64,000 nucleotides of DNA from Hibiscus mutabilis (taxonomy: Eukaryota > Streptophyta > Magnoliopsida > Malvales > Malvaceae): NCBI GenBank assembly GCA_019671005.1, contig CM033723.1, forward strand, positions 14,585,254 through 14,649,253, written 5' to 3'. A program made the translations under genes and the position numbers. Position 1 is the first letter of the stretch, and each line of letters begins with the position of its first letter. The notes under the pieces were generated by a model, which did not search any database, was not told where the DNA came from, and was given only the letters and a program-made list of their open reading frames with translations. Of the stretch, positions 24,551 to 36,600 are shown one piece after another.

Positions 24551-25879
24551 TTAATCTTGATTTTTCTTTTCAAAATCATTTTGTTTTTCTTGTAAATCAA
24601 GAACCTTCTTCTCAAGTTCCAAATTAGTTTTGGATAAAGAATCATTTTGACTTTTAAAATCGGAAATTGTTTTCTTGTTTTTCAAAAGTGATTCTTTATA
24701 CTTCAAAACCAATTCATCGTATACCTCTTGCAACTCATCATAAGCTTCTTGCAACTCATCATAAGCTTCTTGAAGCTCATCAAATGTAAAATCAAAATTG
24801 GATGAGTTAGAGGTTACCTTAGGATCATCTTCTAGTGCCATGAGACAAAGATTGGCCACTTCTCACTCCTCTTTATCGGATGATTCCTCATCACTCCAAG
24901 TAGCAACATGAGCCTTGATTTTTTTTCTTCTTTTTAAAGCTCGTCTTCTTTAGTTGGGGAAACTCAAACTTGATGTACCCCGATTTCTTGCACTAATAGT
25001 AAACTATTTGATCATTTTTTCTTCTTTGTTCTTCTTCTTGAAATCCCATCCCCCATGGAACTTTCTTCCTTGATTAGATTTCATGAATCGAATGAACCTT
25101 TTGGCTAGCATAGCCAATTCTTTATCTTTCTCCTCACTAGAATCACTCTCCTCTTGTAAAGCTTTGAGAGCAATTCCTATCTTCTTATTCTCCACTTCCT
25201 TCTTCTTTATATTCTTCTTCTTCTATTCTTCTCTTTCTTTCTTCATTATCTCATGAGTGAGAAGAGGTAAAAGCATCGAGCTTCAAGGTCTTAAGATCAT
25301 TGGCTTCTATGATGGCGGTCCTCTTTTTATCCCATGACTCAGAAAGAGAGTAGATGATCTTTCAAACAAACTTGTCTTTTGGAATGACTTCTCCAAATCC
25401 CTTAAGCTCGTTGACGATTATGGAGAGTCTATCGAACATTTTGGTGATGTCTCATCCGATTCTATTTCAAAGTTCTCATAACTCAAGTTGAGGAGTCCAA
25501 TCTTGGTCTCCTTGACATCGTTGGTGCCCTCGTATGTAACTTCAAGCTTGTCCCATATCTCATTTGCACTTGTGCAAGAAGACATCTTCAAGTACTCATC
25601 CAAGAGCGCAAAAAATCATGTACATAGTTTTGTCGTTAACTTGCAACTTCCTTCGATCTCCATCGGTCATCTCTTGCTTGAACTTAGGAACGAGTCAGTC
25701 TCCTTCACTCTTCATCGGAATGGCTCCTCCATCTTCTACTACATCCCAAAGGAGGTAGTCATTGGATTTGATGAAGAGCGCCATACGATTCTTTCAATAA
25801 GGATAGTTATCCCCATTAAATAAGGCGAATTAGTGATGGATTGAGACTCGTAGAGGTTATTGCAGGAAGTAGTGTCCAT
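24551..25879 (-). pseudogene. gag: Copia/Sirevirus gag, decayed
   Basis: The likely ATG is at 25879, about 80 nt inside the LTR. Frames are broken at several places. Recognisable parts, in order: a UBN2-type gag core with EIWDKLEVTYEGT (25603-25418); a basic, lysine-rich stretch (25195-25004); a degenerate zinc knuckle near 24950-25000; and a long acidic coiled coil (24859-24551) that starts with three tandem DELQEAY-type heptads encoded by a 21-bp repeat. A gag this long with a coiled-coil tail is typical of Sireviruses. The knuckle has lost its pattern: the first Cys position is Tyr, a stop precedes the second Cys, His has become Tyr, and the last Cys is Phe. Gag forms the particle and packages RNA; this copy could not do so. 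Confidence 0.8.
24715..24784 (-). repeat. 21-bp tandem repeat encoding DELQEAY heptads
   Basis: About three copies of a 21-bp unit (plus strand core CAACTCATCATAAGCTTCTT). The unit is in phase with the codons, so it adds one coiled-coil heptad per copy to gag. Confidence 0.8.
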
Positions 25880-25944
25880 AGCTAGATTAAAGATTGATTG
25901 AATCACCTTCTAACAAGAGGGTGTTAATCCTTTCAATGAGTGTA

Positions 25945-25956
25945 ACTCTGATACTA
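25945..25956 (-). other. Primer binding site of the Sirevirus-like element
   Basis: The minus strand reads TAGTATCAGAGT, two bases inside the 5' LTR. This is the initiator-Met tRNA complement (canonical TGGTATCAGAGC) with two changes, and it fixes the element's orientation. Confidence 0.8.
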
Positions 25957-25958
25957 AT

Positions 25959-27225
25959 TGTTGGGATGATCACTCAATGGAATATGACCAAGAGGGGGTG
26001 AATTGGCAATTTAAAAAATGGTGGAAGCAAAATGGAAAGATGGAAAATTTGGACACAAGAGATTTATAGTGGTTCAACCTTCTAACAAGGTTTACATCCA
26101 CTACCTTAGCTTCCCACTAAGGATTTTCCTAAATCCACTAAGAATTTCTTCCTTTTTTCTAGTCTCAAGAGGAAACTTTTACACACTTAAAGCTTCTACC
26201 CCATAGCTTTAAGAAAACTCTCTTTTACGAGAAGAAAGATAGCAAACTGAAAAATCCTCTCAAAGGTGATATGTTTGCCCAAATACAAAGTTCACTCAAC
26301 CCCAAACTTGAATCAAAAGATTACAAATATGATCACTTAGGTGGGTTACAAGAATTTGACTCTAATAGCTCAAAGATTATCAGATGTGTGCTTGAATGCT
26401 TTAGACTTGATGAACTGTTGTTGTTGTAGCTTTGGATACTTGATTATATACCCTTTCGTTGATTTCCAACCGTTTGGGTAGCTGAGATCATAATTATAGC
26501 CGTTAGACTTCATTTTTCCCATAATAAATACAGTCTACCAATATAGGGTATAGGTACTCGGGCTTCGGTATCGGTACTTGCTATAAGAAGAAAGAGCCGT
26601 TGTACAAATGGGTATCGATACGCGAATAGCCGTATTGATACAAGGAGTCAATTTTACAAAGGCGTACCGGTACAATCTGTACCGTATCGGTACCAGTTTT
26701 GCTTACTGGAATCTAAGAAAGTTGTAAATTGAAAATTGTATCGAAACGCCAAAGAGGGTATCGATACGCATTAACTAAATTTTAAAGTTTGCGATTCCAA
26801 TAAACTGACAAGCAACGGTCGAATATTAATTGTAAAAAATTTACAAAATCTTAACACCTCGTACCGGTGCGTACAAGGATCGTACCGATACTCTAAGACA
26901 AAATTGGTTCCCAGGTTGAATGGCGTACCGATACAGCTTCACGCGTATCGATACCCTATAGCCATTAAATATAAAAATGAATTCCAATAGCTAAAACTCG
27001 TATCGATGCGGCTAAGGGTGTATTGATACTCATGGACCAATTTTGGCTATTTGAGTACAAAAACGCTTAGAAAATATTTGGGGTTTAAATTTTTGACTAA
27101 GAACTAGTTTTAAGTTTGAATACTTGTCAATTTGTAAGTCTTTTTTAGTACTTAAAAACTTATCTAATTTTACAAATTGGTCCTTGAAATTTCTTGTTAT
27201 ATCAAAATCAAATATTAGTTTTACA
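25959..27225 (-). repeat. 5' LTR of the Sirevirus-like element (1267 bp)
   Basis: On the plus strand it reads TGTTGGGATGAT... to ...TTAGTTTTACA, so it has TG/CA ends. Its right ~660 bp match 7788-8445 closely, which is the surviving part of the 3' LTR. It contains many near-palindromic GTATCGATAC-type motifs between about 26550 and 27030. Confidence 0.88.
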
Positions 27226-30200
27226 CATGTATATTTCATCATATTTTTTCATATGTGACATATTTCTTCATATTTTTATATTGGTATATATATATATATA
27301 TCAGGAAAAATTGAGGGACTCGGCTCGAACTTAAAAATCAACCCACTAATTACTAAAAATTTTGAGTTATTCGAATTTCCATTTTACAACTCAAACTTTA
27401 TTTGAAAATTTTTTAGTCGAGTTTATGTAATTTCGAGTCGAGTTTGAACAAGTCGAGTAAAAAATTTCGGGTTTTTTTTAGTCGAGTTGAGTTTTGCTCA
27501 CCCCTACTTAGGGTTTTTAATTTCACACAAAAATCAGAATGAAGAGACATAGATCCAAATTGATGTACTGAGAATGGATAGGTTCTAAAAATCAAAGTGA
27601 TTGACACTTAGGATTGTTTCATTTCTAAAAACAAACCATTTTTTGAAAAACAACTCAATTGAAGTGGAGAAAGGAAGAAAATGACGAATGTCACATATTA
27701 AACGTTCATTGGGCAAAAATACTTAACGAGAGGACTGAAAAGGAAACTGAATAAAACGTTAAGCTCATACTTTAACAAAAAGAAAATTTAAACACTTAAA
27801 ATAAAAATGTATAGTTCGAGCATTTATTTTATAATAAAGTTATTTTGAAGAATGTATTTTGAAGATAAAATATTAATTAGATTATAAAGAAGTTAGAGAA
27901 TTGACAAGTAGAAAAAATTCATATAGAGGTGCATCCCGATGACCAAATGGAATAAAACATAAAGTTGGGAGATTAAATTGATAAAAAAAATGAATTGATT
28001 GCGCAAGTATTTTACCATGATTGAAGAGAATATGGTTCAAATTTAATTAAAAATTTAACTTAAAACAAAAGAGAATTGAAGAAACAAAACAATCAAATTA
28101 CTTAGTTAAAGGCCAGAAGCGATTAATATTCGATTATTCAAACTTAACTCGAACTAAATATTTGAACCGCTAATTTGAATTGACTCAAGTACTTCAAAAT
28201 TAAGAAAATCAATTTTTCGAGTCGAAATAAGTATTGCTCACCTCTATATATAATAAATAACATGCTTGTATATAAAATAAGTCCCTCTAATTGTACTCAA
28301 GATCAAGTGAGTCGTACACTTATTTGATACACAATTTTTTAAATAAGACTCGTTTGATCATAATTTTTCAGTTAAGAGTTCACTTAATCTATAATAATAT
28401 ATGTTTTAATTTTTTTAGTATTGAATAAAATTCTCATACTCTTTGATCGATAAAAAATTTCAAACATGGACCTCCTAAGAATGATTTTTTTTACTGAAAT
28501 TATCTCTTGAATTTACAAATCACTCAATTTTTAGGTACAATTAAAGAGTCTAAATAATATGAATGATATTTTCTGGTATGCTCCGTTCCTTTGGGACGAC
28601 AACAAGCACATCAAAACAATTATTGGTTGGTGGTCAGCAACTTTATTTTTTTTTTCTTTGATGGGTAGTCGATAACTAATTTTAATATTGGTTGTCGACC
28701 ACCGGATCTATTATTTTTTTTACATTTTAATAAAAATCTCTGTCTTTGTGGCACTCGTTTCTTTTGTCCTTGTGACACATTTTTTTTTATTTTTTGTGGT
28801 TCGTTTCATCTGTTCTTGTGGCATGATTTCAGCATATCTTAGCGGTCGATTGGTGCTCGTACAGAGGCCTTTACGTCGCTAATATCTGATTATGGTTCTA
28901 TCAGTGGTCTTAGAAAGATAGATCCCCACTCGGTTGGTAGTTGGTTGTCGATGTAATCAGACCTGGGTAGCAGAACAATTTGCCTGACCAAGCTCACCAC
29001 TCCTTTTTTATCCCGTAAAAAGTCTCGCTTGGATAGAGACAATAATATTCGGAAATATTTCTAAATTTTAGTATGCTAGTTTCAATGAAAATATTTGCTT
29101 TTTGTACCATTGTAATAGACTTTTAGTAAATTTATCCTTCTTTTTTTTAATATATTGTATTGTATTATCTTTTATAGTGATTAATAAAGTTCAAATGTCA
29201 TTGTTCAAAGAAAAACAAATGAAGATAGTTTTCGGGTGATCGAAAGAAAAAGAGAAACATGGATGATTTGGTAGATTATCGTTGTTTCCCTTTTTTTGGC
29301 AGCCTTTTATGTTTTAATTTTTTACATTCTAAAAATTATTACTGTAAAAAAATAAATGATGTTTATTTTAAAATATACGAGTTCAAATCACTTTGTCTCT
29401 TTGTCTATAAAGTATATACACTTTATTAAAAAAATTTAAAAATATATATAAATAAATATTATTCTTACCTTTGAACTATTCAAAAAAAAATTACATATTT
29501 TAAGTGAAAAAAGACAAATTTGGTACGTAAAACGTGCACGTAGTTGGATTGAACGAGGATTGCGTGACAACCAACCACGTCATTCACTAATCACGTAGTC
29601 TAATTATTTCCTTTTATTTTTATTTTTTTCTGAAATAACATAAAGGCTTATGTATCAAATAAACCTTCTAATTGTACTAAAAAATCAAGTGAACTTTTAG
29701 TTTAAATCATAGACCAAATAATCCTTTATTTTAAAAATTGCAGCAAAATAAACCGTGAACATTGAAAATTAATTGTGAATTTCAAAAAGAGCTCATTTGA
29801 TCTATGATTTTTTAAATAAGAGCTCATTTGAATATTGTGATACATGCATGTTTTCATTTTATTTTAGGCTATGATATACCATACTAAAGGTAAAAATCAT
29901 TCGTAAATCAATACTGACATCTAAACCTACACAATACATATCTCCACCGCAGATTTCCTTGAACATCCAATCTAAAGCTAATTAACAGTGAATGGACTCA
30001 ATTTGACTATAAATTTATAGGGAGAGTCGAAATAACACCACCTAATTGTAACCTACAAAACCCAAATCCGTACAAATAAAGAAAATGGATGTCATTTCTA
30101 GGCACAATTAAACCGAGAATCAAATCAGGGTATAGCTGGGGTCCATCAAAACCCAGAACCAGATACGCAACTACCACTTTTGGGATGCAAGCATACTCAC

Positions 30201-30240
30201 CGGATACGATGACAGTGAAATGCCTCAAACGAGAATCCAT
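27226..30240. other. AT-rich intergenic region
   Basis: No gene recognised. 27285-27301 is a short TA run. 27303-27515 and 28110-28245 share TCGAGTCGAG-rich, GCTCACCCCT-ending sequence that looks like old non-autonomous repeats. Two related segments, about 28290-28390 and 29640-29860, share AATTGTACT...AAATCAAGTGA. 28560-29230 has higher complexity and ends T-rich, perhaps an old retroposon tail; the 64-codon ORF there has no recognisable product. Confidence 0.5.
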
Positions 30241-30646
30241 ACGTACCTTATGATGACTAACCTAGTAGGAAGTGAAACTAAAAATAATACATGCTACTAG
30301 CAAATGGTTCACAGATTTATATTATTAGGAAGGCAAATTCATTGACGAGTTGATTTCAAAGGTAGAACCAAAAATATGCCCTCAGGGAGCATCATCATTT
30401 CTAAAAGTTCATACGGGTATACCTCCATGGAACGTATCTCAGTCGCGAGATCTGGACGCAAAAAGGAAGGCCCGACATAAGCACCATGCTAGTGAAGGAT
30501 CACAATCAACATTCCATGGTAAGACCCTTTCCCCAAAACATCAAACAAACTAATGACCAGTCAAATTTTGGGTGTTGGGTCCATGAAGCTATACCCCCGG
30601 AAATTTCTTGGAGATAGGAATGGAAACAAATTATAGAGGCTTAAGT
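30241..30646 (-). other. Probable TGH 3' UTR and downstream flank
   Basis: Unique-looking, less AT-rich sequence directly after the TGH stop codon. No second gene is apparent; the cleavage site cannot be fixed by eye. Confidence 0.4.
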
Positions 30647-33600
30647 TCAATTCCTCCGTTTTCTTTTCTCTTTCCTGGCTTCTGAATGTTCCCTCTCCGA
30701 ACCACGATGGGGTCTGCTGGGAGGAGAGTCCCTGCTTCTGTGTTTATGATGTTTTGAGTGTTTTCTGCTGTAACTACTCTTTTCCCTGGATGATCTTTTC
30801 CCTTTTCCTTTTGACCTAGAACGGTAGTGTTCACGGTCATCACTGGATGGATCACTATATGAATCACTGCTTCTATAACGATGTCGTTTGAAATGTTTTC
30901 TACTACTTTCATCTGAACTGCTGCTCCAATTTCTCTGACGGCTAGAGGGTGATTTGACTTTCTTATCCTCTTGAGCAAACTTATCTTCATTGACTTTACC
31001 AGAAATGTTCGATAAACCAACAGTATGCTTGTTACTGTATCCCACAGACCTTCCGGGAATGGATTTATTTTGTTGGGAGCCACCATCTTGAGCAGTTTCA
31101 TTTTCAGGGTTTAGATAAGTTTCGGTGCTAAGTTTAGCATTTCCAGAATCACTGTTCGGTGTTTCTATCCGAAGAGCATTGGCTTTATTAGTTGAGTAAG
31201 GTGTGTCAAGGGGGACCTCGAAGCCCAGTTCTTTTCCCAGGGATTCTAGAAAGTCGCCTGCTATCAAACGGTTCAGTGTTGTAGTTGCCACTTCAGTCTT
31301 CTTCTCTGGATCCTCCACCTTTTGGGTGTTTGAGTCTTCTACATCATCATCAGAATCATCAGAAAAAATTGCCTGCATGGAACAAAGATCAATGCAAAAG
31401 AATAAGTAGGTGTCCTGGTCATATCATGCTTTAACGAGATATTAAAGATTCCGTATGTATGAATAGTATTTTGCCTGCCACCTGTCAGCCACATGCAGAC
31501 CTAAAAAGCATAACGGGAAACAGGAAGGATAGGCACGTGCTCTAGTGGTACAAACAAAACATACATCCAAAATAGTAGCAGCCCAAGAACCAACTTCCAA
31601 GGTAACACAAGGCTTCATGATCTTGAAGATAACTAAACATGAAGTAAATAATGAGCATGCAGCAATTTTGAAATGGGAAAAGAGGCAAACAATAACTATT
31701 AAGCAAAAATAATTCATGCAAGAGACCACACTTATGACACTGAAGGAAACAATCATCCTAATTGTAGTGCCATTGCATTCAAAAGTGAGGAAAATTGAAG
31801 AGCTCCAAACTAAAAACCCAAAATAATTTTTTTTTTGGATTTTCTGTAACATAAAGGAATTAGGAATACGTGCCCACTCATAAAGGAATTAGGAATACGT
31901 GCCCACTTCCTCGTGAAACCAGCAGTACAAAATAGCAGCAAAGAACATTGCAGCCAGCAACTAACAGTATAAAGCATCAGTGATCAACTATAAAAAAGAA
32001 AAGAAGCAGAGAAAAAAGTATCAACTGGATAAATAAGTTCATTACAAATTTTGAGGTTAACCATTTCTAATTATAATATCTAGTTTGTATCATGGAGCAA
32101 GGACTACAAGAGACAAAAAAAATTGGCACTAGAACCAAAAGAGATGTATGCACCAACTTTGAATTAAATACAAATCAAACCACAAATAGATTTCAACCGA
32201 AAAAAGAATACCTTATAGAGATCAACAGGCCTTTCAACATTTTCTGCTACAATTTCAATTTCCTTTTCAGCTACACCTTCAATTGTCATTTGAGCACCAG
32301 TTTGAACAGCAGGAACATCTCTATTTGTAATAGCATCTTCTTCCGGCTTAGCACCTTTAACAGAATCTGGAATGAAAAGTAGAGAATCAATCTTACTTCT
32401 CATGCGTGGAGCTGGTGGCGGCTGCAAACAGAAATATTATATTCTTAGAACAGAAATTGCAATTAATATATTGAAAGTTTTGCACTTGTCTCCTCATTTA
32501 GAAGAGAGAACAGTAATCAGAGTAAAACCTCTAAGAAAATAAGTAAAACCCGCAAAGATTTCTCACCACAAATTTTAGTTTGGGTGGGTGGGCAGATGGA
32601 GAACCACAACCATTTTATTCATACAAGCATGTTTATACATCATAATATCTTCGTAAACTGTCTCTACTAACTTCAGATTATGAAAAGAAAACAGCAGAAG
32701 AGAAGCAAGAATCTAAGGATACCTTCCCCATAAAAGGATCAATGAGATCAAAGCGCTTGCATAAAACAGGTGAAGGTCGCCATTGAAACTCCTCCCTTCT
32801 TGGGTACATTTTCTTTGTCACCAAATCTTCAGCATGAGCATCTCCAACTTGCTGTTAAATTTATGAAATGTCAAAATCCAGCATAAAGTTTCAGTAACTA
32901 AAAAACCACCACCTTAAATATACCTCTAGTCTGCCAGATGTGAACTGCATTCCACTGGCTAAAAAGTCCAATGCCTGTGCTGAAATCATTATTTCCTTTC
33001 CCCGTTTTCCTTTCTCTATTGCCTCAGCAGCTGCCTCAAAGTCCAATTTTTCACGAGCACGGGCTGCTTCTGACATATTACTGGCCACAGTAAACCCTGT
33101 AGAGCGAAGGCCTCCTTCATACTTTTCCTTGAGATACTGCTTAAATCTTTCTTGCTTTGCAGGATCATCTTTGAATGGTTTTGCAACTTCCGGCAACTTA
33201 CTCTGCAATAAGCAGAATAGAATTCCGAATTAAGCAGTGTGTATAAACGATATGGTGAAGTGCAAAAGACAGAAATGAGATATAAGAAAATGAGAAAATG
33301 AGAGAACCTGTTAGAAAAAAAAGAGATACTTTACTTGTATTACTTTGTTGAAAACAGAGATAAGCAGAAAAGTATGGTACTTACAAATGAATCGGGTTTT
33401 TTAAATGTATCAGAAAGATTGAATTGAAGTTGAAACTCAGAGACTGATGAGCTTGTGGTCTCTCTTGAGCTTCTTTCCAAAGGTTTTTCTCCTAATAATT
33501 TCCCGCGGCTCTCCGCCGTCATCTTCTGCATACTTGGGGAAAGTTTTCCATCTAATAACAGTTTGGCTTGATCACCAAATTTCTGATGCTCCTCCCACAG

Positions 33601-36600
33601 TCTCCTTTCATAATAATCACGTCCATTTCCTCCAGAAAGAAAACTGAACAATGGATTTGACTGATTCTTCTTTTTGGAGAGATCCTCAAATAATTTACCA
33701 CATCGAGCTACTAATTTTGCAACCCCCTCAATTAAGAGCTTCAGATTACTATCATCTGGAGGAGGAACTTCCGGTGGAGAGTGAACATCGAGCTTCTTCA
33801 GATTCTCGAGAGGTCCAAGAAATTTGTGGTGTGGAATAAAATCCTTTGGGATTACAGGAGGATCAAACCTGAATAACAATTTGCAAACTGATATTAACAA
33901 TTCTGTAAAGAAAAATACAATGAACTATGACAGTTTTTTTAATCTCTGATCTCCAAATTACGAAAAACAGGATTGCAAGGAAATAGACGTAATAAGAGTA
34001 ACTACTAAATGACTCAAACAGTTAAGCTACAAGCAGATTAACATAAATATTTACATGGTACATGTTATGCGCATCAAGTATGTGTACTATCATCATTTAC
34101 ACGAGTATCTTTATTTCTTTTTGGGTTTATTGACATTTCAATATTTGATTAATGTGAAATGGAAAAACTAACTATTGATGTGGGAGAGCCTAGGTCCATA
34201 AAATACCACTAGGAAACCAATATTTTTCCCTGTGGAATCCAAGTCCAATACCTTGCAATTTGACACATACCAAGCCACCATGCTTCACAGTCCAAGCGCC
34301 CACGCGGGATTACTTTGCGCTAGCTTAATCTAGTCCCGAGCAAACACTAAAATATTGATGTCACCACCAGCACCGCACAATCACAACTGAGACATGATGA
34401 CTGGCTATAATACCAGTTGAAACGGACCTTTGGATAACCACACCTCAAAAGTTAGCTATTGAGGTAGGAGAGCCCAGGTCCATATAATCCCCACAAGAAA
34501 AAACCATACTTTTCCCATGGACAATCCAAACCGCATAGCTTGCAGTTGGACACATCATAATGAGTTTGACTTAAAAGCTAATATTTAATTTAATGTTCAT
34601 GTTAATGCCGTTAGTTATATGTTTTCTTAGAACAAATATAAATGAAGAATTCACACCATTAAGAAAAGACAAGTTCCACCAGCAGGCTATTAAAAATATC
34701 CATCACCTATCCTTAAAATCATTCATGTTTAATTAGAGCATTATTTTCACATGCTCTATTTTCCATTTGCCAAGTACTCCAACATCATCCTCAGATTTCT
34801 TAAATGAAAAATCTACTGATCAATGACATAAGCCCCAAGACCATTCTTAAACCCAATTTTACCTACGACAAATCCAACATGATTTCCAAATAATTTCAGA
34901 CACAAATCCTGACCTGCATTGTAACACCCCAATTTTTCCCCAAATTAAAACCCTAAGTTGTAAAATCCCTAAATCAAAAACCCTAATAATTTAGGAATTT
35001 TTAAATCTTGAAACCCTAATTGAATCAAGGATCAGACTGAACTTTAATTTGTTTTTGTGGCTAACTTTAGTAAAACTATAACTCTAGTGACTATTCTGTA
35101 ATGCGGGTGAAGTTAGGGACCCTTGTTTAGTAATTTACCCTTTTACATAGGGTATTTAAACCCCATTATTACAACCCTAGCAACTTTTGTTCTTTATTTT
35201 CTAAGCTGCAGCCGCACCCCCTCTCTTCTCTAAGCTTACTCTGAAATTAAACCACCGACCCTCATCCTTAGTTTCTGATCAAAGTCCGACCAAGCCTCCA
35301 ACGCTGACCGTTCGTAAATCTGTTGCCACCTTTCGATTTTTCAGTCGAAGCCTTGCTTCGCCACCCTCCATCCTTTCGATTTTGGGTAAGCCTTTAGATC
35401 GTTGCTTTTCTCTTCTTTTGATTCGTTAAATGGTAGTTGATCTCGTTTTGTTTAATTTTTGGCCGGTAATGACCAAAATGGTCTCCGATGTGTGCCGCCG
35501 GCGAGTTCGCATTGTTGTTGCTACGGTGTTATGCCGCCATCGCTGTTTGGGTTTCATGTTGTTGTCGGCACCGTCTATGGGTTTTGGAAACCTAGTCCCA
35601 CATGTGATGCAAGGGGTAAAGGGGGCATTTATGATTTGGGACATTTATGTAATCAGACTTTAGACATTATATTTTGGCATTATGTTTTCGCATGCATTTT
35701 CGAATTTTAATTAGATATTTAATTAATTATTTAGAATATGTTTTAATGCTTGAATTTCATAATTGAGATATTTTATGATTATTATTATTATTTAATAATT
35801 ACTTTGTTTTATGAATAAGTAAACCTAAAATTTGTAACTTGAGGGGAAAGTCTTTAAACTTGACTTCCAAGGTTTAACCTAAAAAATTAGATTAAATTTA
35901 GGGAGTTGCGTTGCATTTAGTGGTATCAGAGCCTAGTTCAACCCTCGAACTGTGAGGCTCACAAAAGTTTTTAAAATATTTTCGACTCTTGTATGCATCT
36001 GAAATGTTTTGGGTAAATGGGAATTTTCAGAAAAATTAACTATGGTTTCAGTTGATTTCTACTGAATTATTTTGTACGTGTTTTTGAATCTGAAACTTCA
36101 GTATCGAATCTGACTCTAGGTTATTACCTTTATAGATAGATTGTTATGCCACCACGTAGGAGTTATAGCTTTGTGATTGGTCGAGGTCGAGGCCGTACCG
36201 CCGTATCTGATAGTGATCGCCTGTTTCTTCTAATGAGATGGAAAATTTGAATGAGACATCGGATAATGAGAATAGGCCGCTGGGAGGTCAACAGATCGGA
36301 AGTGATGACTCATAAGATACAGTTCAGTTGGATAGTGCCACTGTGAATCGTGAATTGTTGCATTATCTCCGCCAATCTGAGGGTTCGAGGAAACCCATAT
36401 GTACAAAGTTTATAGCTGCTAAGATGAAATTATTTAAAGGTAAAACTGGTACACATCCCGCTGATGCAGAGTATTGGTTGAAGAAGTTACAACAATTGTT
36501 TGTTGAGATGAGTTACCTTGTCAATTAGATGTTGAGGGCCGTTGTTTCATTGCTTGAGGGTGAAGCACAAAATTGGTGGAAGTCGGTGGTAGATACCGTT

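Larger units (their letters stand above)
1..27225 (-). mobile_element. Sirevirus-like Copia retrotransposon, host of nested insertions
   Basis: On the minus strand the order is 5' LTR (25959-27225), PBS, gag, protease/integrase, RT, RNase H (ending 21103), a further envelope-like ORF, PPT (8447-8459) and 3' LTR (7788-8445 and onward off the left edge). The integrase-before-RT order marks Ty1/Copia. A large gag with a coiled-coil tail and an extra ORF after pol mark the Sirevirus lineage (established knowledge of SIRE1-type elements). Removing the inserted elements leaves about 7.4 kb of internal sequence, so the original element was near 10 kb. All coding regions carry stops or frameshifts, so it is not autonomous now. 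The right flank after the LTR is CATGT; the left TSD lies outside the window. Confidence 0.85.

Noticed and set aside
31442..31852. A 136-codon minus-strand ORF
   Set aside because: It lies inside TGH intron 15 and has no protein-family features.
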